A stretch of DNA of 64,000 bases. It comes from Channallabes apus. Its lineage: Eukaryota; Chordata; Actinopteri; Siluriformes; Clariidae. The position numbers and the translations under genes are program-made. The stretch is from contig CM060113.1 in the NCBI GenBank assembly GCA_030522415.1, positions 11,852,065 through 11,916,064 of the forward strand, written 5' to 3'. Position 1 is the first letter of the stretch, and every line of letters begins with the position of its first letter. The notes under the pieces are model-generated. The model was not told the origin of the DNA. It made no database searches and saw nothing but the letters and a program-made list of their open reading frames with translations. This document shows, in pieces, positions 43,453 through 55,640 of this stretch.

Positions 43453-43616
43453 ATTATATTGCCAAAAGTATTGGCTCACCTGCCTTCACATGCATACTGT
43501 ACAGTATAAACTTGAGTAACATCCACTTCTTAATCCATAGGATTTAATATGATGTTGGCCTTTTGCAGCTATAACAGCTTCAACTCTTCTGTGAAGTCTT
43601 TCCACAAGGTTTAGGA
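43453..43616 (-). mobile_element. Tc1-like 3' end fragment
   Basis: tattgccaaaagtattggct, then taatccataggatttaatat and gcagctataacagcttcaac, is the terminal repeat and C-terminal antisense of a common fish Tc1-like family. The rest of the element is absent. Confidence 0.65.
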
Positions 43617-43729
43617 CCATGTATGTAACTAATGTTAATACACACTATGATTTGTAAAAAATAATGGCCCTGTGTAAAGATTGTGCTGCAGCTGATAATG
43701 CCACTGACCATATTTGTGAATATGAAGGG

Positions 43730-43830
43730 TCAGACGTAGTTGTGTGGTTTTTGGATGTTGGTATACTGATTGGAAGCTCACAGGTTCAAACCCCAGCACC
43801 ACAAAGCTGCCACCTGGATCTTTAAGCAAT
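43730..43830 (+). repeat. SINE-like fragment
   Basis: gctcacaggttcaaacccca, then agcaccacaaagctgccacc, resembles the tRNA-like region of a common fish SINE, with B-box GGTTCAAACCC. Confidence 0.45.
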
Positions 43831-44865
43831 GCTAATTTATCAATTCAGTAACATTTTTCAGTTCTAAGGTTGAAATGCCTTATGAACAAATGCTTACCAG
43901 TGCTTAATCAGTTGGTCCACATTTTCCACTAAATACACCATAAGACATTTCAGGAGATACTCTCTTCATACATTCACCTCCAGGCTCTGGGAATGTAAAA
44001 ACAAACATAGTATTGTTGGTTATGTTAGGCTTGTGAAGCGAGATAAAATGAACATGGCAGACATTGAAACCTGTATTCAGACAGCATACACTAATGTGTG
44101 AACAAGTTAAACTAAAATGTTTTATTCTGCTAGTTATGTTTTAATTTAGTGCGTCACAGTCAACTTGATGTGGATGCCTTGCTCAGGTCCTGTGGCTTCC
44201 ATTCACAATATTACATTTGACACCAAACTAATTTCTGCTTTTTTGAGCAAGTACATACCAGATCAAGAACTTGAAGACGAAGATTATATCTCTGGTCTTC
44301 TCTCTGACCATTCCTCCCTTGTTTCTGATGATCTCAATTAATTTGTAACATTGCTTGTCCAAGGAAACCAGCAATCTTCCTTGAAGTGGAGCAGTTGTAA
44401 TTCTCAGAAACTCATTACTGATCTTAAAAAAGAAGAATAAACACAAATTGGACTGGCTCAAGTTCTTAGCAAATCTTAATTACAGGGTGTATAGAAAGAA
44501 TCACCCCCCCCCCGTCCCACACACACACACACACCCCTTTAAAATAACTGCATTTTTTTGCTTTGCAAGTGCTCACTACTGATAATACAATAAACCCATG
44601 AACATAATTCAGTTTTGCAGGATAATTGAAATTATTCTCTGGTCTTATCAGATAATTCAATTAATTTTCAGTTCTCTGTCATTTTGAGGGAGTTTATTTT
44701 AGGAAATTTAGATTACACTGACATTTCCTAAATTCACAGCAATTCTATTGTATGATTTCCATTTAAAAATTTATCCACATAATGTTTTTATTTGTGCATT
44801 CCGGGACTTATTTTCTGCAGTATGGGTAAAATAATGCCCTTTGCAGGAAAGCTAATCAGGGCCCG
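43831..44865. other. Unique DNA
   Basis: No gene was recognised. A short C-run and (CA)n lies at 44503-44535. Confidence 0.5.
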
Positions 44866-45160
44866 GTTTCTCGATAACGCACACTATTCGCACGCTAAGA
44901 AGACTCTTAAGATATATCTTACGTTAAGTGATAACTTTTCTAAGTATATTTCTCGAACTGTCTCTTAGGAGTCTTCTTAAGTCGCTGCCTCTTACGTCCG
45001 ACGTTACAAGGCGCTGTCTACAGTGAAGGTCCTGAATTAGCTGACATCGATTGCTCAGGAATTTTCGATTTTTGACTCCTTTTGCATGACAGCGTTAATA
45101 AAGACGGCACTTTCTATGCCAATTAAACATTGCACTAAATTATTTTAATAGCGTTTATTT
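44866..45160 (+). mobile_element. Harbinger-type element, left end only
   Basis: GGCCCGGTTTCTCGATAACG, preceded by CAG, matches the left 290 bp of the element at 28770 almost perfectly. The match ends near 45155. Confidence 0.85.
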
Positions 45161-45746
45161 GTAGATGGACACAAAACTCCATCTACAAAGTAGTTGTTCC
45201 TGACATAAATCATAGATTTGCTCATGGAAGAGATACATTTAGCATAGAAATGACATGAGTTTGCTTTCTTACCTGTTGTTTTCTTTGAGAAACTATGGTC
45301 GCCAGCAGAACGTGATTCAGTCCGTGATAATACTACGTCATGAGGTCACATGACACGGCAAACCTTTGGTTAGAAGTAAAAATGTCCTTTGAGTGAACGG
45401 ATTACATTTAAGTTTAATGAATGATCTGAGTGATCTGGCAACCCTTGTACGAGGACGCTGAGACGCTGCTTTTTTCCGAGCTCCGCCATACTGACCAACT
45501 TTTAAACTTTTTCGTCCCCTTACGAAGAATGTACAGTACATAAAACGGATAAGTATCTTATAATATATTTACTCGAAACGCGTGTTATATCGTTAAGTTT
45601 TAATTGTTTTGCAGCACACCGCTTTTAGCCGGCATTAGCATCGCTAATTAGCATTAGCATCGCTAGCCCGTTAGCCCGGCTATCACGTTTGTTTGTAAAG
45701 TTTGTTTTCGCTTCTTCACACCGATTATTTTCCGTGTTTAGACACC

Positions 45747-46672
45747 ATGTCGGTTGTGATTCTGCCTCTGAGTGCAGGTGAGGAGCCATTGGAGCTGCAC
45801 TCGGTGGATTTGGAGCTGGAGGCCGTGGAGAAGCTGATCCGTGAGCTACAGGTGAAGCTGGCCCGGCTACAGCAGCGGAAAGCCACGCTGGAATCGACGC
45901 GGACCGACGCTCACCTGTCCCAGGTAAATTCTCGACGTGACACAATCTCTCCGACAACCTCAACCCCGCGTGTTTCTCTGCCCAGGTCCAACACACCAAG
46001 GACGCAGCCCGCCCAGTTTTCCTACACCCCGGCGCCGGGATACCACGGACCCTGGATACAGCAGCAGCGGAAGAAGCACGCCAAGCCCCGGGCGAGGACC
46101 TCTCCCCCTCCGCCACCACCCGTCTTCGACATCTCGATCTGAAACCGCTTCGCTCCTCTCCGTGAGATGGCACACGACGTCCTGGTCATCGGAGACTCCA
46201 TCGTTCGTCACGTGCGTGCTACCACGGCTAAAGGTAAGGTGCACACATGCTGTTTACCTGGTGCACGTGTTCTTGATGTTGCTGCACAGGTGCCTGCTGC
46301 CCTGAGGAGGAACATTGGAGCTGTGGTTCTTCATGCCGGCATGAACGACACCAGGCTGAGGCAGACGGAGATCCTAAAGAAGGACTTCAGGAGCCTGGTC
46401 GAGAAGGTCCGCAGCACATCACCCACGACAAGGATCATCGTATCTGGACCGCTTCCCACATTTCAGCGAGGAATTCGAGAAGTTCAGTAGATTATTTGCC
46501 TTTAATGAATGGTTACAATCTTGGTGCCAACAACAGAAATTACGCTTTGTTGATAACTGGAATGTTTTCTGGGAGCGTCCTAGGCTCTATCACACCGATG
46601 GCCTACACCCTAGCAGAGCTGGAGCAGCGGTCCTCTCTGACAACATCTCCAGAACACTACGAACCATCTGAC
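45747..46672 (+). pseudogene. L2-like ORF1: coiled coil plus SGNH (GDSL) esterase-like domain
   Basis: ORF1 proteins of L2/CR1-group LINEs bind the element RNA, and some carry an SGNH hydrolase domain of uncertain role. The likely start is ATG at 45747 in a good Kozak context (caccATG). Residues about 25-55 form a charged coiled-coil-like stretch (ELEAVEKLIRELQVKLARLQ). A proline-rich linker ends in ARTSPPPPPP. A TGA at 46140-46142 then interrupts the frame; the same frame continues to MAHDVLVIGDSIVRHV, the block-I GDSI of SGNH enzymes. HAGMND follows (block III). After a one-base shift near 46480 comes YHTDGLHPS, supplying the catalytic D-x-x-H. The TGA may be a decayed CGA codon. All SGNH blocks are present. 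Confidence 0.82.
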
Positions 46673-46751
46673 TGGCGGTAAGTCATACTGTAGATTCCAA
46701 ACATATTAGCCACATCACAACTCACCGTAGTGATAGACGCACACACATAGC

Positions 46752-49733
46752 TTGTCCTATAGAAACTGTGTCTGTTCCCCGAATACTGAGAAAAAAAATA
46801 ATAAATTTGTTAAATTTGCCCGAAACAATCTGATAACCAGAAAACCAGAAAAAGGCAAAATAAGTAGTCAAAATCCACCTCTAAAGTTTGGACTACTCAA
46901 CATTAGATCCCTTGCGCCTAAAGCACTTATTGTTAATGAAATTATCTCAGATTATTGCCTTGACGCACTCTGTCTCACCGAAACCTGGCTTAAACCAAAT
47001 GAATATTTTGGTCTGAATGAGTCTACTCAGTCAGGATACTGTATTTCTATAAGCACGAGCCCCGTCTAATTGGTCGCGGTGGTGGTGTCGCCACTATCTA
47101 CAATGATGTACTCACTGTTACCCAGAAAATAAGGCCCAGGTTTAATTCATTTGAAGTGCTTATCATTAATGTTGCACTAAATGAAATACGTAATAAACCC
47201 TTGCTATATTTTACCCTGGCCACCGTGTACAGACCCCCGGGGCCATATGGCGATTTTCTTAAAGAATTTGGACATCTGCTATCAGACCTATTGGTTAACT
47301 CTGACAAAGTGTTGATAGTAGGAGACTTTAACATTCATGTAGATGATGCTAACGACGCTTTAGCACTCACATTTATGGATTTACTAAATTCCTTTGGGGT
47401 TAAGCTAAATATAATTGGAGCAACTCACCGCTTTAATCATACGCTAGATTTAATTATATCCCATGGTATAGATGTCTCTAATATAGAGATCATACCTCAA
47501 AGTGATGATATCACAGATCATCACCTCCTGACATATACTCTACCCGTAGAACAGATTAGCTGTGTCTCCCCACGTTATCAATCTGTTAGAAATATGAATC
47601 CCACTACTAAAGACAGATTCACAAGTAATCTGCCGCATCTGTCCCAATTTCTTATTAGACCCCTAAATGCAGATGATCTAGATGAAGTGACTAGCAGCAT
47701 GGGCACTATTCTTACCAGTACATTAGACACTGTTGCTCCCATCAGATTAAAAAAAGTCAGAGATAAAACATTTGCACCGTGGTACAACAGTCATACTCGC
47801 GCCCTAAAGAGAGCAACCCGTAACCTCGAGCGAAAATGGAGGAAAAGGAAGTTTTTCGAATTGCGTATAAAGACAGTATGTGCAACTATAGACAGGCTCT
47901 AAAAACTGCTAGGACTGAGCATCTTAGCCAACTGATAGCAAGAAACCAAAACAATCCCAGGTTCTTATTTAGTACAGTGGCTCGCCTAACAAAACCTAAG
48001 ATGCCCGCAGAGAGTATCCCATCACAGTTTAGAAGTGAAGACTTTATGGACTTCTTTAATGAAAAAATCAATAATATCAGGAAGAAAATAATGGAGGTTC
48101 AGCCTCTAATAGTATCTCACGATCCAGTTCAGCCTATAGCTTCACATTTAGATTTTCAGTGCTTTACAGGTATAGGACAGGAAGAGCTGTATAAACTCAT
48201 CACCTCGGCTAAATCAACAACGTGCCTGTTAGACCCAATCCCAACCAGATTTTTAAAAGAAGTGATGGTTACGGTTGGAGAACCACTTCTAAACATTATT
48301 AATTCTTCATTACATCTAGGTCACGTCCCTAAACCTTTCAAGTTAGCAGTTATTAAGCCGCTTCTTAAAAAATCTAATTTGGACGCGAATGAAATAACAA
48401 ATTACAGACCGATTTCAAACCTTCCGTTCATATCAAAAATACTAGAAAAAGTAGTATCAGCTCAAATTTGCACATTCTTGCAGGATAACAACATCCTTGA
48501 AGAATTTCAGTCAGGTTTCAGGCCCCATCATAGCACAGAAACTGCACTAGTTAAGATTACAAACGACTTGTTTTTAGCTTCAGACCAAGGCTGCATCTCA
48601 TTGCTAGTCCTGCTCGATCTTAGTGCTGCATTCGACACTATAGATCATAATATTCTCATAGATCGCTTACAAAATTATATAGGTATTCAGGGACAGGCAT
48701 TAAAATGGTTTAGATCTTACCTGTCTGATCGCTACCATTTTGTAGATCTATTGTAAATGGAGAACCGTCTGGTGTAATGCCAGTGAAATATGGGGTCCCA
48801 CAAGGGTCAGTTTTAGGACCTCTGTTGTTCTCAATATACATGCTTCCCTTGGGTAACATCATAAGAAGACATGGGATTAGTTTCCATTGTTATGCTGATG
48901 ATACCCAATTATATATCTCAACTAAACCAGACGAAATACCTAAGTTGTCTAGATTAACTGAGTGTGTCCAGGACATAAAAGATTGGATGACCAATAACTT
49001 TCTTTTATTAAATTCAGATAAGACAGAGATATTACTTATTGGCCCAAAAACCAGCACACAACAGCTTTCACAATTCAGCCTGCGCTTAGAAGGATGTACT
49101 GTTACTACCAGCTCAGCAGTAAAAGACCTGGGCGTAATATTAGACAGTAACTTGTCTTTTGAAAATCACATTTCAAATATCACAAAAACAGCCTTTTTCC
49201 ATCTTCGAAATATTGCTAAACTTAGGAACATCTTATCCGTATCTGATGCAGAAAAGCTAGTTCATGCATTCATGACCTCCAGACTGGACTATTGTAATGC
49301 ATTACTAGGTGGTTGTCCTGCATCCTCAATAAACAAGCTTCAGTTAATCCAAAATGCAGCTGCCAGGGTTCTCACTAGATCCAGAAAATATGATCATATA
49401 ACCCCAATATTATCATCCCTGCACTGGCTACCTGTTCAGTTTAGAATAAATTACAAAATAGTATTACTTACATACAAGGCCTTAAATGGTTTAGCTCCCA
49501 CATACCTAACCAGTCTTCTGATACGCTACAATCCACCACGCGCCTTAAGATCACAAAGCTCCGGACTTCTGGTAGTTCCCAGAATTTCAAAATCTACAAA
49601 AGGGGGTAGGGCTTTTTCATATTTAGCTCCAAAGCTTTGGAATAGCCTTCCAGACAGTGTTCGGGGAGCAGACACGGTTTCTCAGTTCAAAAGTAGACTC
49701 AAGACGCATCTTTTTAATCTGGCATACACATAA
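46752..49733 (+). pseudogene. L2-like ORF2: AP endonuclease and reverse transcriptase, frameshifted
   Basis: ORF2 nicks target DNA and reverse-transcribes the element RNA. The endonuclease begins KFGLLNIRSLAPKA and LTETWLKPN (46752-47069). After a one-base shift near 47045 it continues with YRPPGPYGDF, VLIVGDFNIHVDD and DITDHHLLTY, covering the catalytic Asp, Asn and His residues. A second shift near 47846 precedes the reverse transcriptase: NYRPISNLPFISKILEKV, then LVLLDLSAAFDTIDH with the first Asp. A third shift near 48745 precedes [19 protein letters not shown] and the catalytic YADDTQLY (YADD at 48891-48902). The thumb and C-terminal region runs on to 49733, ending [15 protein letters not shown]. 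The protein is dead only through small indels. L2-clade placement is from motif resemblance. Confidence 0.88.
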
Positions 49734-50455
49734 CTCATCCCATAATCTCATACTCCAGTACACCTATACCGAATGGCAACTACGCTAATTCTCCCCATCT
49801 GTTCTGTATTTCTCTACCCATCCCGAGGTATCGGGAGATTTTGCCAGCTTCAGTAGACAAAGGCCGACCCTGCGAGGTTCCTGAGGCATCCAGAGACGGA
49901 CCAGCTCCAGCTGGATTCAGCTTTATGATGGTTGGAGCTACACATGCTGCTCCTGTGCTTCCAGTGATCCAGACCTCATCTGCCCTCTGCACCTACTGAC
50001 TCGTCCCTATGCTGAACTGGTCTTCATGTCAATTTAAATAATTTCTGTCATATTGAATTTTCACCTGCACAACACACAAGATGTTATATCATTTCTATCT
50101 GTTATCGCCCAAATGAGGATGGGTTCCCTGTTGAGTCTGGTTCCTCTCAAGGTTTCTTCCTAATGCCATCTCAGGGATTTTTTCCTTGCCACCGTCGCCG
50201 CCACCCTTGGCTTGCTCATCAGAGAAATTTCATTCATTCGTCTCATTATTATTATCTGCACATTTTTCTCACACATCCACACTTCCAATTATTTTCTTTT
50301 CTATAATAATAATAATTATTATTATTATTATTATTAATATTATTATTATTTTATTTTATTTTTTTTGTTAAATTTCTTTAATTTTTGTGAAGCTGCTTTG
50401 AGACAATGACCATTGTTAAAAGCGCTATATAAATAAAATTGAATTTTAAACCCGG
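49734..50455 (+). other. L2-like 3' UTR with (ATT)n
   Basis: Holds the conserved block aaatgaggatgggttccctg, then ggttcctctcaaggtttcttcc, and an (ATT)n microsatellite at about 50302-50362. It ends in a TTGAA-type tail. Confidence 0.8.
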
Positions 50456-50873
50456 GGCTGCGATGTTTGCTTTTAAGCAACGTAAAAATATCAGTTTCGT
50501 ATAGGAAATAAAAAATTTCCATCAGATCAATGTAGAAACATACTTTGTATCAATGACACAGCAGTTTCACTTTTTTCAGTGTAGAATAATTTTAAAAATT
50601 AACATTTCACTGTACCCTATTATCAACAGCAAAAAGTAAAAAAAAAAATTCCTGAAGATCTTTTATCCAATACTTGGTGTGTTCTTCCAATCTGAAAGTA
50701 CTTGATCCCTCTACATATTCCTTTATTAACCCCCAGTTTACCAATTTTTATTATCATTCCCTCCTCCCATATCATACAGTGATATCAAACAGTTTTGAGA
50801 TTAGTTTTGTAAGACACCAACAGATGATAGCACAAGGCTGTAGGAACAGTCACAGAGAGCAATCCATATATCA
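50456..50873. other. Unique DNA
   Basis: Nothing recognised. Confidence 0.5.
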
Positions 50874-51170
50874 GTGTCCCAAAAGACATCGTCCTGTGTA
50901 CATGAGAAGCTGTGCAACTGGTGCTATTCTGACCATGTGTGTTACTACGTCTGCGATTTCATCATGGACAGCAAGTTAGAACAAAGAGTGAATGTGAAAT
51001 TCTGTATGAAACTGGGCAGATCTGCTATGGATACATTTGACATGAATTTGGCAATGAGTTGTTTGAGATGTTTTTAGTGACATGTGTGCTTCAAGAGTGA
51101 AAAAAACATCAATGGAAGATTACGAAATATCGGGACGACCTCAAACCCCCCACCCGTGTTGAACAGATCT
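50874..51170 (+). pseudogene. Mariner-type transposase N-terminus, relic
   Basis: The translation MDSKLEQRVNVKFCMKLGRS, then AMDTFDM, matches the N-terminal helix-turn-helix of mariner (Mos1/SETMAR-like) transposases. A second piece near 51080-51150 reads KTSMEDYEISGRPQT, corresponding to the end of the DNA-binding region in mariners. Between them the frame is broken by a stop at about 51077 and an apparent deletion. The DDE catalytic domain is absent, and no terminal repeats were found. It is a short old fragment. Confidence 0.65.
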
Positions 51171-51815
51171 AATCTCAAAAATTTTATATCAGTTGAACTA
51201 TAGGGCTTTTTAGGTCAAACAATGCAGCTGCCACAGCTTTAATATTTATTTCTGCTTTCCTTATTTTATGTTTTAAACATGAAGCTAGGTTCAATGTAGA
51301 TGCACCTCAAAGTACTGTAACTTGCTCTATGATCTTCTACTTCCTTATAGCAGGTAAATATAATGATCAAATATATGTTTCCCAATTCCACATAAACTTA
51401 CCATTTGAGTTTATAAGAAATTAAATAGTATGGAGCACTACCCATTCTTAATTCATAATTAATAACAACTCATATTTTTGAACATTAAATCTGGATTTAT
51501 TAGGTTAAGGCAGAATGGTGGTGCAACTGCAAGCATTTCTGACCATAGCTTCAGGGTTTCTGGTTTGATCCTGAGCTCAAGCAGTTCCTGTCACAGACCT
51601 GTCTCTCAAACAAGAGAGCACTTTCAAAGCTCCCCTGAATAACACCTGTTTGCCATTCACATATGTACTTCCATGCTGCTGTCTTCTTACTTTAAGGTCA
51701 ATCATTTTTTTCTGTTTACATTTTTGCTCTTTTGCTTTTAGCAGCATATTTTTCTTTTTTCATAGTTAAATATCTTCCTTCATATTAATTTCTAGTTTAT
51801 GTAATCTACAAGGGC
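51171..51815. other. Mostly unique DNA with a SINE-like scrap
   Basis: 51525-51620 resembles a degenerate tRNA-like SINE head (agaatggtggtgcaactgca, then ggtttgatcctgagc). Nothing else is recognised. Confidence 0.4.
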
Positions 51816-52155
51816 AATTTTAGATCAAGCCGGGACTTTGATGGTGCCGAAAAACAGAACATGGTTATAAGAACTAAAACTACCTATATATTGCCCTGCT
51901 ACACTACTGCGCTTATCCCAGTGTTTTTATAGGTCTTGGATACCATCCAGGTAAAAGGTTTTCTCAGTTCAGTGGAGAGATGGTCAGATTGCCTGCTTCA
52001 CCTCTGTAATGCTGGCCACCAAGGAACTCCTTTAATGGCCCAAGCAGGCGAAAATGGCTAGGAGCAAAGTCAGGACTGTTTTGAGGGTGTCAAAATAATT
52101 GCCAGTCGAGTTACTGTTCCTCTATATAGTTTTCAGCAAGTTATTTGTCAATTTT
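51816..52155 (-). mobile_element. Decayed mariner-like repeat, left part
   Basis: The minus strand contains a worn repeat (tggccaccaaggaactcct, cagattgcctgcttcacct on the plus strand). It appears to continue at 53672-53815 beyond the hAT insertion. There FKWCKWCKEGQ-like residues are readable on the minus strand, as in mariner N-termini. Confidence 0.35.
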
Positions 52156-52163
52156 CAAAAATC

Positions 52164-52902
52164 CAGAGGTGTCAAGTAACGAAGTACAAATACTTCGTTA
52201 CCTTACTTAAGTAGAAATTTTGGGTATGTATACTTTACTGGAGTAATTATTTTTCAGCCGACTTTTTCAAGCAATTATCTGTACTTTCTACTCCTTACTT
52301 TTTTAAAAATAGCCTCGTTACTCCTATTTTATTTCAGCTTTTCATTCAAAAAACAAAACAAAAAAAACATCCGGATAAATCGTTCCATCCGGATGGAGCG
52401 AATTTGATTGTGGTTGGATGATGTAGTGTTTGCATGTAGTTCTGTTCCAAGTTTTCTGTTCAGCATCCTGACTCTGACATAAGCACGTACTGTAAGCACG
52501 TCGAGCGGGACAAGGTAACTAAGCATCACTAATCTGTCACTGGGCATGCGCGTGAGAGAACAAAAAAGTAAACGGCACATTCGCTAACAACTCCGTTTGT
52601 CTACAGTATGTGATCTTTATTTTCTTCTATACTGAAGGACGTTACAGATGAGAAGTATAAACATACCATTCCGACACCCTGTTGGTTGGTATGCGATCTA
52701 TCGCACATGACGTCACGTCACACACTCCAACAGGGACGTATATGTATATATACGTATATAATTTTGAATAAATTAGCATTTTCTGTTGATACGGTTGTGA
52801 TAAGTAGACGAAGCTGTCCGTGATAGAGACTCAAGATTCGAGCGAAATGTCACAACCAAGCACCAGCGAGGAAGGTAACAGCACCAGTAGGGTAACAGGA
52901 AT

Positions 52903-52986
<84 letters not shown>

Positions 52987-53663
52987 TTATTTTTTGATTA
53001 ATCACTTGGATTAATCATTCATTCTCAAAGCACTAATGTTTATTGTAGACAACCATACAAGAGTAATTGTTACTAAGCCTGCCCTGGGTACACTAATTTT
53101 CTTGTATGTTGCCCTCACAGATTCCTGCAGTTAAGCTTGGATGTACATTTACATTCCAATAAAGGTTATATACATGACATGCCTCTGAAGTTTGACTTTT
53201 TGCACCATTAAAATACTTATAGGCAACTACTTGTCATATCTTCTCCATAAAACATGTTAATGCTCAGTAGTACACATATATATGTTTCTTTAATGTGTTT
53301 GCATTGTACTAAAATGCATTCTTTTTCAATTGCCATATACTGTACAGTATCCCAAATCACTATGGCCATTAAAAAAAATAAATAAATAAAAACATATTTT
53401 TCTTTTCTTTTTTTAATGAGGTGTTAGTGTACAATAGTATACAGGGCCGTGGCACAGGTTAAGCTTTTATCCTTAATGCTTTTTCCCCCTCACGTTACTT
53501 TTACATTTATACTTTAAGTAGTTTTGAAACCAGTACTTTTACACTTTTACCTGAGTAAAAAGCTTGAGTTGATACTTCGACTTCTAAAGAAGTCTTTATA
53601 AAACCCTAGTATCTATGTATACTTCTACTCAAGTAATGAATGTGAATACTTTTGACACCACTG
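52164..53663. mobile_element. hAT-type non-autonomous element, 1.5 kb
   Basis: Ends CAGAGGTGTCAA and TTGACACCACTG are inverted, and CAAAAATC is duplicated perfectly (52156-52163 and 53664-53671). Subterminal aagtacaaatacttcg and acttctactcaagtaatg motifs are typical of a widespread fish hAT family. No transposase frame is present. Confidence 0.93.
52908..52983. repeat. (TA)n microsatellite
   Basis: About 38 uninterrupted TA units inside the hAT element, a likely polymorphic and assembly-sensitive tract. Confidence 0.97.
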
Positions 53664-53671
53664 CAAAAATC

Positions 53672-53815
53672 TGACATTCATCTCACTGAATGTTCAGTGG
53701 AACAACTGCAGTGGTCTCTGGCCTTCTTTGCACCATTTGCACCATTTAAATGTTTTACTGCAGCTAAAGGTCTCATCACCGTATAATGTCTTCTGTAGAT
53801 TCAATGTACATATTC
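53672..53815 (-). mobile_element. Decayed mariner-like repeat, right part
   Basis: Continuation of 51816-52155 after the hAT element; see that entry. Confidence 0.35.
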
Positions 53816-55640
53816 ATTCAACAGTAATTATGCTTGTATTACTCGAGCTCAGTGCAGCTTTTGATACCATTGATCATAGTACTCTTCTTCACAGATTAGA
53901 AAATGTAGTAGAAATTCAGGGTACAGCCCTCTCCTGGCTCAGATCCTATTTGACTGATCATTATCAGTATGTAGACTTAAATGGTGATTATTCTGCATGT
54001 TCTCTAGTGGAGTTTGGCATTCCACAGGGTTCAGTTTTAGGCCCACTGCTTTTTTCCCTTTACATGCTTCCTCTGGGCAACATAATCCGTAAGCATGGTA
54101 TTAGTTTTCATTGTTATGCTGACGACACACAGTTATATGTCTCAGCAAAACCTGATGAGAAAAACCAGCTTACTAAAGTTGAGCAATGTGTGCAGGACCT
54201 ACTGTAAGATATTGGATGCTAATTAACTTCCTTCTGCTTAATCCGGATAAGACAGTTCTAGTCATAGGACCGCATACAGCTAGGAGTAAAATTTTAGATC
54301 ACACCATAACTTTAGATGGCCTTTCTGTTCCATCAAGTGCAACAGTAAAAGACCTCGGCGTGATTATAGATTCCAGCCTTTCATTTGAAGCTCGTGTAGA
54401 TAATATTACCAGGATAGCATTCTTTCACCTCAGAAATATTGCCAAGAAAAGAAATATATTGTCGCTAAACGATGCAGAAAAACTAGTTCATGCTTTTATG
54501 ACCTCTAGGTTGAACTATTGTAATGCCTTACTGTCTGGTTGTTCAGCTAGGTGCATAAACAAGCTTCAACTCCGTGGGAAATTTCGCATTGATTTTAAAA
54601 TACTACTCTTGACATATAAAGCATTAAATGGTCTCGCACCGCAGTATCTGAGCGAACTGCTAGTGTCTTCGGTGTCCGCCACGCCTACTTCGATCAAAGG
54701 ATGCAGGCTGCTTGTCCGCGAATTATGAAAACTAAAGCTGGAGGCAGAGCTTATTCTTACAAAGCCCCAAAGTTATGGAATAGTCTTCCATGTTTGTGTC
54801 TCCTTCTGGCTCTCCCTTTTAGTTATGCTGTCATAGTTAGTTAGTTATGCCGGGGTCTCTGCTTGCACTCTACAGTAAATATACATTCACATTATACATT
54901 ATGTGACTGTGACCATACCTAACTGCCATCTCTCCTCTTTTGCTCTATCTCCCCTTCTTTCTCTTCCCTCTCTCCCCCTTTCACTCTTTCTCTCTCTCTG
55001 TCAAGCTACACATGCCATTCCTGAGCTGCCAGTGATCCAGACTCCCTCTGCCCTCCGGACCTTTCTGACCCATCCTGGTACCCCGCTTCTGCTTGGAGAT
55101 CTCATCACATGGATGCTGCGTGTGTCTCTTTGGGATGCGTCTGGTGTCTGGGGATGATTCTCTCTACCTAAAAGACGGTTCTGATCTCGACTGGTGTTGG
55201 CAGCTGTTTCTCTGGGACTTGACAGTTCGATAGTTCAGGACTGGAACTTCCTACAAGTCTACCTGAGTCTTCAATAACTACCTGGACTCCATATTAACAT
55301 AAGTTAAGATCAGTTATTATAGCTGAACTGCCTGCCACCTAACACACTGTATAAATGCAGATCATTTCCTGCTTTCTGTTTCACCCAAATAAGAATGGGT
55401 TGCCTGTTGATTCTGGTTCCTCTCAAGGTTTCTTCCTATTACCATCTCAGGGAGTTTTTCCTTGCCACTGTCGCCCTCGGCTTGTTTATCAGGGACTATC
55501 TGACCATTTTCATTCATACACATTCCATACAAACTTAAATAATTCTTTTGATTGTGTAAAGCTGCTTTGCAAAAATGACAATTGTTAAAAGCGCTTTGCA
55601 AATAAAATTGAATTGAAATTGAATTGAATTGAATTGAATA
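53816..55640 (+). mobile_element. L2-like LINE, 5'-truncated, decayed
   Basis: It starts within the reverse transcriptase and runs to a 3' UTR ending in repeated TTGAA units (55610-55640). The 3' UTR at 55370-55610 shares ggttcctctcaaggtttctt and aaagctgctttgc with the younger copy at 45430. The protein differs at many residues, so it is an older copy or a related subfamily. Confidence 0.85.
53830..54790 (+). pseudogene. L2-like reverse transcriptase fragment
   Basis: It lacks the endonuclease and N-terminal part. The first frame (to 54207) shows LELSAAFDTIDHSTLLHRLE with the first catalytic Asp, then [20 protein letters not shown] and [13 protein letters not shown] (YADD at 54115-54126). 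A shift at about 54200 moves the reading to 54186-54728, with NPDKTVLVIGP, VKDLGVIIDSSLSFEA and FMTSRLNYCNALLSG. A short further piece near 54735-54790 reads [17 protein letters not shown]. Near 54570 a stretch present in the younger copy (between INKLQL and the downstream basic region) is missing. Catalytic residues are kept, but the frame is broken. Confidence 0.85.

Larger units (their letters stand above)
45430..50455 (+). mobile_element. L2-like LINE, near full length, inactive
   Basis: The element has a GC-richer 5' region, ORF1 with an SGNH esterase-like domain, and ORF2 with an endonuclease and reverse transcriptase. A 3' UTR ends in aaagcgctatataaataaaa and a TTGAA-like tail at about 50450. 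The exact 5' boundary is uncertain (about 45160-45450). The 3' UTR is shared with 28265-28567 and 55370-55640. It contains one stop in ORF1 and at least four frameshifts but no large deletion, so it is a relatively young copy. Confidence 0.85.

Noticed and set aside
45625..46173. 182-residue minus-strand frame
   Set aside because: It is antisense to L2 ORF1. It follows the GC-rich plus-strand codons and does not resemble a known protein.
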